DNA of 64,000 nt, taken from the NCBI RefSeq assembly GCF_003574315.2, contig NZ_AP025739.1, forward strand, positions 2,976,001 through 3,040,000, read 5' to 3'. This DNA comes from Capsulimonas corticalis. GTDB taxonomy: Bacteria; Armatimonadota; Armatimonadia; Armatimonadales; Capsulimonadaceae. Positions 42,595 through 54,001 of this stretch are shown here, piece after piece. Position numbers and translations under genes: made by a program. How positions within the stretch are numbered: position 1 is the first letter of the stretch; the number at the start of each line of letters is the position of its first letter. A model generated the notes under the pieces. That model searched no databases. It saw only the letters and a list, made by a program, of their open reading frames with translations, and had not been told where the DNA came from.

Positions 42595-42623
42595 TTGACA
42601 CGGCTTGGAATCAATGATATACT
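42595..42623 (+). promoter_or_regulatory. Upstream consensus promoter (P1) of the pseudopilin gene
   Basis: TTGACA (42595-42600), 17 bases, TATACT (42618-42623). ATATAATCA follows at 42634-42642. Confidence 0.8.
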
Positions 42624-42741
42624 CATGTTATTAATATAATCAAGTCAGTGAGCAGCACTGATGCAGCTGATGATGATTGCGAACCATAAACGGCATTGTC
42701 GGCGGACAGGCTCCAAGCGCGCTAGTTCGAAAAATAATGGA

Positions 42742-42770
42742 TTGACAGCAATCTTAACCGATGATATAAT
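42742..42770 (+). promoter_or_regulatory. Downstream perfect-consensus promoter (P2) of the pseudopilin gene
   Basis: TTGACA (42742-42747), 17 bases, TATAAT (42765-42770), a full match to the sigma-70 consensus. Immediately after it, GATACTATCGATATAATC (42771-42788) is a pseudo-palindrome (14 of 18 positions symmetric), and ATATAATCA falls at the same offset as in P1. Confidence 0.85.
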
Positions 42771-42952
42771 GATACTATCGATATAATCATTACTTAAGCG
42801 CAACAATGAGAGTCGGTTGAGCCCAAAGGTCAGTTCACGGAAAGAGGTGATCGTCGGCTGTTATGGACGAGATCGGAATGCTTATGAGTTGGAATCTTAA
42901 ATTTCGTTTCAGCGCCCTTTAATCCATGCGACATAAGAGAGGTGAGACTTTG

Positions 42953-43774
42953 ATGAACCTGAACAATCGGAATGCGAAGAAAGCATTCACTTTGATTGAA
43001 TTACTAGTTGTTATCGCAATAATTGCGATTCTTGCCGCGATCCTGTTTCCAGTATTCGCCAAGGCGCGCGAGAAGGCCCGGCAGACCGCCTGCTCTTCCA
43101 ATCTGAAGCAGCTTGGCCTGGCCACCATGCAATACAATCAGGACTACGATGAAAAGTTTCCCGCCAGCAACTGGTATGGAAGCGGATGGGAATCTCGGCT
43201 CTTCCCTTATGTGAAGTCCCCCGGCGTTTTTGTGTGCCCGGACGACGGGACGCCGCAGACGGGAACGCCGACCGGTACGGCCTATCCCATCTCCTATGCG
43301 GAAAATGCAGTCATCGCTGGTTACGGCGGCGCCACGGCGTCCAGCAATCCTTACGGCAATTACACGGGGGGATGCCCGCTGTCGGTAATGGCGGCGCCGG
43401 CCTCCACGGTGATGCTTTACGAATGTCAGGGGCAGCAGATCCTCATCGGCAACCCGATGGAAGGCGTCGGCGACATCCTTCCGCGAGGAGATACCGGAAT
43501 CGCCATCGGCCCGACCGGCGCGAACGCTTGCGCCACCTACGGAAAGCAGCCCAGTTGGGAAGTTCCGCTGGCCGCGAACCGTCATGACGCGACATCGTTC
43601 CTAAACCCGTATCTGATGGCCGATGGGCATGTCAAGGCGCTGCGCGTCACCCAGGTCGGCGATCCCTGCGGCGGCTCCAATCCGGACAATCTCGTCCAGG
43701 ACGGACCGGGCCTGGGCGCCGGACCCAGTGTGAACAACCTGCGGAACTTCGCGGTGACGTTTCAGATCCAGTAA
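42953..43774 (+). CDS. DUF1559 type II-secretion pseudopilin-like protein
   Basis: 273 residues from the ATG at 42953, preceded by AGAGGTGAG; an ATG at 42926 is a poorer start. The prepilin signal [20 protein letters not shown] and the following [15 protein letters not shown] match the partial copy at 1-875. [20 protein letters not shown] continues the family pattern. The C-terminal histidine-to-DG motif is [17 protein letters not shown], with 12 residues between H and DG instead of the usual nine. Probably cleaved by a prepilin peptidase and exported or surface-assembled. Two consensus promoters drive it and a strong terminator follows, so it may be highly expressed. It lies next to secreted glycoside hydrolases. 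Confidence 0.92.
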   Translation: MNLNNRNAKKAFTLIELLVVIAIIAILAAILFPVFAKAREKARQTACSSNLKQLGLATMQYNQDYDEKFPASNWYGSGWESRLFPYVKSPGVFVCPDDGTPQTGTPTGTAYPISYAENAVIAGYGGATASSNPYGNYTGGCPLSVMAAPASTVMLYECQGQQILIGNPMEGVGDILPRGDTGIAIGPTGANACATYGKQPSWEVPLAANRHDATSFLNPYLMADGHVKALRVTQVGDPCGGSNPDNLVQDGPGLGAGPSVNNLRNFAVTFQIQ

Positions 43775-43788
43775 GCTTATCGATCTAC

Positions 43789-43822
43789 AGCCTGCGCGCC
43801 AATGGCGCGCAGGCTTTTTTTT
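43789..43822 (+). terminator. Intrinsic terminator of the pseudopilin gene
   Basis: AGCCTGCGCGCC, loop AAT, GGCGCGCAGGCT, then a run of eight T. Confidence 0.9.
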
Positions 43823-44050
43823 ATGTGTGAGTGGAGAACAGGATGCTCCTGGCCCCACAGCTCACTAGGATAGGTTTTTTGCGTAACGGGCAATAAATTA
43901 CCCGGCTGGGGGCGCTTCGCATTAAGGACCCCGCAATAAATTACGGGGCTGGGGGCGCTTCGCGCCGACCGTCCGTCCCGGACGGAAGAGTGCAATCGTA
44001 TGCGGTTCTTTGTCTTCCGTCCGGGACGGTGGGCGCATCCACTCACACAT
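43823..44050. mobile_element. MITE-like element built of hairpins, with 13-bp terminal inverted repeats
   Basis: ATGTGTGAGTGGA (43823-43835) is repeated inverted at 44038-44050. Inside are two hairpins with the same 10-base loop CAATAAATTA but different stems (CGGG/CCCG near 43887-43904; CCCCG/CGGGG near 43929-43948), each followed by GGCTGGGGGCGCTTCGC. A 17-bp inverted repeat (CCGTCCCGGACGGAAGA at 43973-43989 and its complement at 44013-44029) follows. There is no coding frame. Target-site duplications were not found, so mobility is inferred. Confidence 0.55.
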
Positions 44051-44051
44051 G

Positions 44052-44098
44052 AAAAAGCGCGGGGCCAGCCCAGTATTCACTGGATTGCCCCCGCGCCG
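44052..44098 (-). terminator. Terminator of the secreted glycoside hydrolase gene
   Basis: On the minus strand GCGCGGGG and CCCCGCGC form the outer stem, CCAGT/ACTGG pair inside, and CTTTTT follows. Confidence 0.75.
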
Positions 44099-44125
44099 TG
44101 TGGCTTGAATGGTGACTTCGGTCGG

Positions 44126-46870
44126 TTAGTGCAGGCCTAAATCCATCCAGGAGAAGGTCTCCCAATCGCCGGGCGACGTGGCCCACTGCGCCTCCAGACG
44201 CTTGACGTCATTCGGATTATAACTCACGTAGTCGCTGTCGATCGTCGCTTGCAGCGCCACATTGCTTCCTCCCAGGCTCACCCATTTGAAGGGCTCCCAC
44301 GCGCCGATCGTTGTCCCGAGGTCGGCGCGCAGCACCCGGCTCGACTGGTTCATGTCCACCGACACGTATTTTCCGGTCTGCTCGCTGAGCAAGGCGATAT
44401 TGCCGCTGCCGGCGTCGCGGACGTCGAAGTATTCCCATGTGCTCGGCGATGCTGCGAGCGACGCCTTCAGATAGGTGCTGTCGGTCTGGTCCGTCGAGAC
44501 GTAGTAGCCCGCGGTCGGGGAATAAAGCGCGATCCGATGCCCAATGGGCAATGGCGCGGTGAAGGTGATCGAGTCGATATTGAAGCCGCTGGTGTCCTCC
44601 ATGAGAGTAAATACGTGCAGGCCGGGCGTGAGATTGACGCCGCTGACGCTGACGGTCGTGTAAGTCGACCATCCGCCGGTGCTCGGAATGTTGACGGTTC
44701 CCGTGAGGTTGTTGCCGCGCTCATCCTGCAAGTGGAAGCGGCCGCCGGTGGCGCCGGACGAAGCCCGGAATCCGAGGGTGTAGGCGCCGCCCGAGGCGAC
44801 ATTGACCGTGTACCGCAGCCACTGGCCGGCGTTGGAAGATCCGACGCAATAGCCGTTGCTGGCGCTGGCGTCGGCCCCGACCGCCGAATTGTTATCGGCG
44901 CGATAAGCGGTCTGGCCGCCGTTGACCGTCTGGTTATACGCAATTCCCTGGCCGCCGGTGTCGTAGTTCTCCGCCTCGACCACGCCGGGGACGGCCGCCG
45001 GCGTTCCGCCGAACGGAGCTTTGTTGGGGCCGAACCCCATCCAACGGAAGTTCCAGCCGGGATTGTCCTGAGTCAGCGTCAGCGCCTGCGAGCCGGCCGC
45101 CAGCGTGATGTTCGCCGTCACCGTGGTCCAGTTCTGATATCCGCCGGAGGCGGGAATGCTGACTTCCCCCGTGGCCGCGCTCCCTGCCGAACTTGTCAGA
45201 TGAAACGCGTTCGTGACGGCGCTGGGGGCCGCCACGCGGAACGTGACCGCGTAAGTCCCGGCCGTCGCCACGTTGACGGTGTACTTGAACCACTGACCGG
45301 CGGCGGCCCAGCCGATATCGTAGCCGCCGGCGGCGTCCGACGTCGTTTCGAGGTCTACCCCGTCGGGGCGGTAGCTGTTCGCCGTTCCATTGACGGATGC
45401 GACGTTGTAGCCGACGTTCTGTCCGCCGGTATTGTAGTTGCAGGCGTCGAACACGCCCGGGATCGCCGCCGCTCCGCCGCTGTAGGGGACGTTCGCCTGA
45501 CGCGCCCCGGCCGTCGTCAGCACGACATAGAAGGTGCTCGGTTCGCTATTGGAAACCGCGCCGCCGTTCCAGGAAAGGGCGGAGGAGCCAGACGCATCGT
45601 GGGTGGCGACGGTGACCGAGGTCGTCGCGGCGCCTCCCGTCGCTGTCAGGTTCACTCGGTTTCCCGTCAGATCGACGCGTTCGGCCGTGGTCACTTGACT
45701 GAGGGGGAAAGGGAATGTGAGCGTAACATTGGCGTTATTGTTATAATCGGCGGGGGCGAGATGGACGGCGGCGATGATATTGTTGCCGACGCTGAACGTC
45801 TCGATCGACCGGTTTGTTGGGACGGGATCCGCGCCGCTCAGACCGGCGATGGAAGTTTTGACGCCTGGGTACGCGGCGATCGTTCCGCCGCCGAACAGCA
45901 GTCCCAGCTCTTTTAACTGCTGACCGTGAAAGGTGAGCGTGGAGCCGTTGTAAATCGATCGGTTGTCGCTTCCATCCCGGACAAAGTAGAACAGCTTATA
46001 CTTGTCGGCCGCGTTCCATTGATTGCTGAGCCCCCAATAGAGCGTTCGGGGATAGTTGTTGGCGACATAGACCTGGTCGTAGGTCCAGCCGCATTCCGTT
46101 TGCCAGATCGCGAGTTTGGAATAGCCCCGGGAATTGGCCGCCTTGCGCAGGCTATCCATGTGCCACGCATTGTAGTAATGCATGTCCAGTACGTCGATGT
46201 TGCCCCAGGCGTTGTAAGTATCGAGCTGGTTGACATACTCCTGGACCGAGGACGTGGGAGTGGAGGGGTAACCGCCATAAACGGCTTTTCCGCCCAATTG
46301 ATGGATGAGCTGACCGGTTGGATTGAGGACGTAGTTGAAGTAATCGGCCCAGGAACCGTCGGGCCAGAACGAGCTGGCGGGCGAGTAGGCTTCGTTCCAG
46401 ATCTGGTAATACTGGATGTTATAGGGAGCGGCGCGCAGGGTCTGCACGACCTTGGTGACGTAATTGGTCCAATCCGACCCCCAGACGCTGGGGTTATTGC
46501 TCTGCCAACTGGGGATGCCGTCGAGGACGCGCAGGGTGCGGGAGCTTCCCCCAGGCCACTGGAGCGCATTGGCGCCGTAATTATTGATCACCGCCTGATT
46601 CCAGGTTCCCTGCGTCGCCTCAATCGTCCCCCACCAAATCTCAGAGTAGGACCTTGCGGGGTTGGGGCGGGTCCAGCCATACGCGACGTTATCCAGAGCG
46701 TCGCCCTCTTCGCCATGGTTCACTCCAGAGAATTCGTTCCAGGTCGGACCGGGCCACGTTTGGGCGTTCGCGCATACCGAAGGTGGTAATATTGCGATAA
46801 AAGCAAATACGCTCAAGTGCGTCATCGCCTTCGAAAGTGACGGAATTCGACGATCAGTACTCAGTTTCAT
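44126..46870 (-). CDS. Secreted clan GH-A glycoside hydrolase with two CBM6-like domains and a beta-trefoil tail
   Basis: 914 residues from the ATG at 46870, preceded by AGGAGG eight bases upstream. A signal peptide precedes QTWPGPTWNEFSG. The catalytic domain (to about 420) has YYQIWNEAYSP (acid/base Glu after Asn, as in GH39/GH5-type enzymes) and AIWQTECGWTYD (nucleophile Glu), with an adjoining beta-sandwich to about 470. Two CBM6-like modules follow (DACNYNTGGQNVGYN...; VVEAENYDTGGQGIAYN...), then a fascin/ricin-like trefoil (IALYSPTAGYYVSTDQ; EQTGKYVSVD). It should cut a plant or microbial polysaccharide outside the cell. The exact GH family and substrate are not certain. The catalytic part is a paralogue of the divergent gene at 47181. 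Confidence 0.85.
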   Translation of the reverse strand: MKLSTDRRIPSLSKAMTHLSVFAFIAILPPSVCANAQTWPGPTWNEFSGVNHGEEGDALDNVAYGWTRPNPARSYSEIWWGTIEATQGTWNQAVINNYGANALQWPGGSSRTLRVLDGIPSWQSNNPSVWGSDWTNYVTKVVQTLRAAPYNIQYYQIWNEAYSPASSFWPDGSWADYFNYVLNPTGQLIHQLGGKAVYGGYPSTPTSSVQEYVNQLDTYNAWGNIDVLDMHYYNAWHMDSLRKAANSRGYSKLAIWQTECGWTYDQVYVANNYPRTLYWGLSNQWNAADKYKLFYFVRDGSDNRSIYNGSTLTFHGQQLKELGLLFGGGTIAAYPGVKTSIAGLSGADPVPTNRSIETFSVGNNIIAAVHLAPADYNNNANVTLTFPFPLSQVTTAERVDLTGNRVNLTATGGAATTSVTVATHDASGSSALSWNGGAVSNSEPSTFYVVLTTAGARQANVPYSGGAAAIPGVFDACNYNTGGQNVGYNVASVNGTANSYRPDGVDLETTSDAAGGYDIGWAAAGQWFKYTVNVATAGTYAVTFRVAAPSAVTNAFHLTSSAGSAATGEVSIPASGGYQNWTTVTANITLAAGSQALTLTQDNPGWNFRWMGFGPNKAPFGGTPAAVPGVVEAENYDTGGQGIAYNQTVNGGQTAYRADNNSAVGADASASNGYCVGSSNAGQWLRYTVNVASGGAYTLGFRASSGATGGRFHLQDERGNNLTGTVNIPSTGGWSTYTTVSVSGVNLTPGLHVFTLMEDTSGFNIDSITFTAPLPIGHRIALYSPTAGYYVSTDQTDSTYLKASLAASPSTWEYFDVRDAGSGNIALLSEQTGKYVSVDMNQSSRVLRADLGTTIGAWEPFKWVSLGGSNVALQATIDSDYVSYNPNDVKRLEAQWATSPGDWETFSWMDLGLH

Positions 46871-47180
46871 GACCAAAGCCTCCTTGGATTGTCATTCGAA
46901 ATACGGTTAGATATCTTTTATAGCAAAGAAACCTATTCGCCCAATTGCCTCTCAGCAATCGCGCTATTTAATATTATACGTGATTCTTGATTATATGTAA
47001 AGCATGGATTTTTTCCTCGGCGATCTAGGCCAGCGAAGTGGAAAGTCGTAAGAAAAATTCGTTCGCTAAGGCGTATTCTGTAACATCATATTTCGTTTTT
47101 AGGTATAACTAAGAATGTGGGGCGAAGTTGTGTATGGTGCCGCGAATGTGGCGCAGCAGTCGACGAAAGGACCTTCATTG
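46871..47180. other. Divergent intergenic region between the paired glycoside hydrolases, 310 bp
   Basis: AT-rich at 46905-47010. It holds the near-consensus minus-strand promoter at 46973-47001. For the plus-strand gene only TATAAC at 47104-47109 is seen, with a weak -35. No coding sequence was seen. Confidence 0.55.
46973..47001 (-). promoter_or_regulatory. Sigma-70-type promoter of the glycoside hydrolase gene
   Basis: On the minus strand TTTACA (47001-46996), 17 bases, TATAAT (46978-46973). The spacer contains ATAATCAAGAATC, sharing the ATAATCA box seen after the pseudopilin promoters. Confidence 0.8.
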
Positions 47181-48710
47181 ATGAGAACAGGGACTCGCGG
47201 GGATTTCCGCCAGGTGAAATCTAGAAATGTGAAATCTAGAATTTGGACGCGACTTACCGCCGCATTGCTGCTCGCGGGGTCGATGTCCTTTGCAGCCCGC
47301 GGTCACGCGCAAAATTGGCCGGGGCCAACCTGGACTGAGTTCTCCGGGACTAACCAGGCGGCTCAGCCGGACGAGCTCTTCGGCGGCGTCGTCGGCTGGA
47401 ACCGCCCGGAGCCTGTCGGCTGGGATGAGCGCGCGCCCGGACAAGTCGGCCATAAAACCCTGGACGAGATCGGCAAGAGCATTCTGATCTGGAAAAAAGC
47501 CGGCGTCACGCCGCTGGTGGCCCTCGGCTATACCGAAACCTGGGCGGCGGATAAGAGCGCGCGCGAATGGATCGACGCGGAAAACATCAAATGGACGATC
47601 GCGCCCAATCCTGATGGGACATTCACGTTCTGCAAATATACGCTCTCCGGCAAGGATTGGGCTCTCCAGTCCACCTGGAAGAACCCCGGAACGGAACTCT
47701 CAAAATGGCCGTCGGCAAATCCGACGACGTGGACGGATTATGTCGCGCGCACGGTGAAGTTCCTGCATGCGCCGCCCTATAACATCCAATATTTCCAGAT
47801 CTGGAACGAAGCGTGCGACAATCCCACCACCGGATTCTGGGTCGGCAATATGGATGATTACATGAGAAAAATCCATTTGCCGGCGGCCGCCATCATCCAT
47901 GCCGCCGGAGCGAAAGTCGTTTATGGCGGCTGGCCGTCCGTGAGAACGCCGGCGCAAATGACCAGCCTCTTTGACAAATATCACGCCTGGGGCGCAATCG
48001 ATATCCTCGACTGCCATTATTACGATCCAACGGCGATGGCGGCGCTCCGAACCGACGCCGACCAGCGCGGCTTCAAAAAATTAGGCGTTTGGCAAACGGA
48101 GCATGGCTTCATGCCGGATAAAACTTATGTGGCGAACTTCTATCCGCGCGTTCTGTCCTGGTCGCTCACCCATCAATGGAACACCCCGAACAAATACAAG
48201 TTATTCTATTTTGCGGAGTGGGCGCCCGACGACCCGAAGGCCTACGGCTATGGAAACTGCCTTCGCGCCGGATCGACATTGAACTGGCATGGGAAGGAGC
48301 TCAAGACCCTCTCGGATCTATTTGGCAAGGACGTTCTGTCCGCATATTCGGGAATCAGTTCCGTCCCGGCATTGCCCCAGACCTTCAACGCCGACACATC
48401 CATGCAAGGGTTCGCGGCGGGAAAGAAGATCGTGGTCGCCGTGCATCTCAAGCCCAGCGACTACGATCAGTATTCGTCCCTGACCTTGAAGTTCAAAATC
48501 CCCAAGAGCCAAATAATCTCGGCGCAGCGAGTCGACCTGACGGGGAATTCCGAGGCATTGACGCCGACCGGAAGCGCAGCGACTTCCGTCTCCGTGTCCA
48601 CGCAGGATGCTTCCGGCAGCGACGCCCGCGCATGGAACGAAGGCGATCAGAAGACGCCGCGCACCTTTTACGTCGTGCTGACATGCCGCAAGGCGGTGAG
48701 GGGAGGTTAA
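47181..48710 (+). CDS. Secreted clan GH-A glycoside hydrolase (single catalytic module)
   Basis: 509 residues from the ATG at 47181, with AAAGGA nine bases upstream. The signal peptide has a long basic n-region containing a 15-bp tandem duplication (VKSRN-VKSRI), then LTAALLLAGSMSFAARGHA. The mature start QNWPGPTWTEFSG mirrors the paralogue at 44126. The catalytic residues fall in YFQIWNEACDN (acid/base) and GVWQTEHGFMPD (nucleophile). The C-terminal beta-sandwich (VVAVHLKPSDYDQYSS; AQRVDLTGNSEAL) also matches. It lacks the CBM6 and trefoil modules. It carries an insertion after the first strand (about 60-130) absent from the other copy, so the two may differ in substrate. It converges with the GntR/LacI regulator gene. 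Confidence 0.85.
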   Translation: MRTGTRGDFRQVKSRNVKSRIWTRLTAALLLAGSMSFAARGHAQNWPGPTWTEFSGTNQAAQPDELFGGVVGWNRPEPVGWDERAPGQVGHKTLDEIGKSILIWKKAGVTPLVALGYTETWAADKSAREWIDAENIKWTIAPNPDGTFTFCKYTLSGKDWALQSTWKNPGTELSKWPSANPTTWTDYVARTVKFLHAPPYNIQYFQIWNEACDNPTTGFWVGNMDDYMRKIHLPAAAIIHAAGAKVVYGGWPSVRTPAQMTSLFDKYHAWGAIDILDCHYYDPTAMAALRTDADQRGFKKLGVWQTEHGFMPDKTYVANFYPRVLSWSLTHQWNTPNKYKLFYFAEWAPDDPKAYGYGNCLRAGSTLNWHGKELKTLSDLFGKDVLSAYSGISSVPALPQTFNADTSMQGFAAGKKIVVAVHLKPSDYDQYSSLTLKFKIPKSQIISAQRVDLTGNSEALTPTGSAATSVSVSTQDASGSDARAWNEGDQKTPRTFYVVLTCRKAVRGG

Positions 48711-48759
48711 TCGCACGATATGGCTTCGCCCCTCCGCCCCATCCTGGGGAACCAGAGAA

Positions 48760-48792
48760 GATGCCCCCCGACCTCACGGGGGCGGGGGCATC
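48760..48792. terminator. Hairpin between convergent hydrolase and regulator genes
   Basis: GATGCCCCC (48760-48768) and GGGGGCATC (48784-48792) form a 9-bp stem. There is no T run on either side, so termination is uncertain. Confidence 0.45.
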
Positions 48793-48802
48793 CCCGCTAA
48801 TT

Positions 48803-49915
48803 TCAGGAGTTCACGGACGCGGTGCTTTCGCGGATCAGGAGGGTGGGCGGGAGGAGCACATGGGTCGGCTCGTCGCTGGCGTCATGGAGGAGGTCGAGCG
48901 CTTTTTGGACGATTTCCGCATGCGGCTGCGCGATCGTTGAAAGCGCCGGCTGTGTGAATTTTCCGGTGGAAATGTTGTCGAAGCCCAGGACACTGACTTC
49001 CTGAGGCACACGGACGCCATTCTCCGCGCACCATTTCAGCACCCCGAACGCTCCGGCGTCGGAGACGGTAAAGATGGCCGTGGGGGTGATCCGCTGGCCC
49101 ATGACCGCCGGCATATTATCGTAGGCGGCCTGGAACGAATCTTTCCAGCTGCTGGTGGAGCAATGCACGACGCGCGCTTCCAAGATCTGGTTTTCGCGCG
49201 TATAGTCGTCAAATGTATTGACGCGCGTCACGATCGTCCCATGCGACATTGGCTCGTTCACCAGGAGAGTAATGCGCCGGTGGCCCAGGGCGATCAGATG
49301 GTCCACCCCGAGCCGAATGCCCGCCGCGTCATCGACGCCGACAAACGCCCCCGGATAACCGGCGATCAGCGTATCGATGTTCACCGTATGGTAGCGCCAT
49401 TGTGAAAATGTCCGCTGCAAATCGCGTGTGATGTCGGTCGGATTCGCCAGAAGAATGAAACGGATTTGGCGTGGCGAATGTTCGACCTTGGCGAAGATGC
49501 TCGACGGCGTGTCCGTCTCCGTGACGTAAAATACGTCTGCCCGCCGGCCACGATTCTGGCACTCCTGAATCAAATCGTTGATGCTGGCTTCGGAGCCAAG
49601 GCATACCGCGATGATCCCGACCCGGTAGTCCGTCGTCTTATTTTCGTCGCTTTTGCGGACAACCGTGCCTTTCGAAACGCGCCGGACCAAGACGCCTTCC
49701 CGTGACAGCTCCTGCATCGCCCTGCGGATCGTAATCTTGGAGACGCCCAGTCGCTCCGTGAGCACAGCCTCTGTCCAAAATTGCTCTCCGTCGTCGAAGT
49801 ACTCGTCGATCAGGTTGCTTAACGCGAGACGCACTTGCGCGTAGAGCGGCATGTCCGACGTTCGCTGGTTAATGATGAGATTGTCTAGCAGTTCAACGGA
49901 GGCAAGGCTGTTCAT
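48803..49915 (-). CDS. GntR-type winged-helix regulator with LacI-like sugar-binding domain (AraR-like)
   Basis: 370 residues. Residues about 20-90 are a GntR winged helix (MPLYAQVRLALSNLIDEY; LTERLGVSKITIRRAMQELSREGVLVRR). From about 95 the protein is a periplasmic-binding-protein-like effector domain of the LacI/GalR kind (VGVDDAAGIRLGVDHLIALGHRRITLL; TAIFTVSDAGAFGVLKWC; VSVLGFDNISTGKFTQPALSTI). This architecture is that of AraR, a sugar-relieved repressor. GGAG lies five bases before the ATG. It probably controls the neighbouring glycoside hydrolases. The ATATAATCA box occurs in its own upstream region (50030) and near the hydrolase and pseudopilin promoters, making that box a candidate operator. 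Confidence 0.92.
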   Translation of the reverse strand: MNSLASVELLDNLIINQRTSDMPLYAQVRLALSNLIDEYFDDGEQFWTEAVLTERLGVSKITIRRAMQELSREGVLVRRVSKGTVVRKSDENKTTDYRVGIIAVCLGSEASINDLIQECQNRGRRADVFYVTETDTPSSIFAKVEHSPRQIRFILLANPTDITRDLQRTFSQWRYHTVNIDTLIAGYPGAFVGVDDAAGIRLGVDHLIALGHRRITLLVNEPMSHGTIVTRVNTFDDYTRENQILEARVVHCSTSSWKDSFQAAYDNMPAVMGQRITPTAIFTVSDAGAFGVLKWCAENGVRVPQEVSVLGFDNISTGKFTQPALSTIAQPHAEIVQKALDLLHDASDEPTHVLLPPTLLIRESTASVNS

Positions 49916-50111
49916 TGATACTCCAGCCGAAGCGAGCGATTAAATTCATTTTGACGCGACCGGTCCTTAGGATGCGAAAAACGGCCGGTCGTTCGTCCCA
50001 TAGTTTACCCGATTACCGTCTATAAGAATATAATCAATCCGAGGATATTCTCAAAATTTATGACTGTCCGTACGGACCTGAGGCGGAGGGGGCGCGGGCG
50101 AGCTTGCGACG

Positions 50112-53972
<3,861 letters not shown>

Positions 53973-54001
53973 CCCTTGCAAGTTTAGGAAGTTAAAGATC
54001 C

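Larger units (their letters stand above)
42550..42952. other. Intergenic region, 403 bp, with two tandem promoter modules
   Basis: It holds two consensus promoters 147 bp apart, each followed at the same distance by an operator-like ATATAATCA box, then a leader of about 175 nt before the pseudopilin start. No coding sequence was seen. Confidence 0.7.

Noticed and set aside
43887-43948. Repeated CAATAAATTA units considered as a CRISPR or riboswitch
   Set aside because: Only two copies, no regular spacers, and the location between convergent genes does not suit a riboswitch; a hairpin repeat element fits better.
44249-45916. A 555-codon plus-strand frame
   Set aside because: Antisense to the secreted glycoside hydrolase with CBM6-like domains.
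47214-47243. 15-bp tandem duplication in the signal peptide of the second hydrolase
   Set aside because: Real but minor: it keeps the frame, only lengthens the basic n-region and needs no special explanation.
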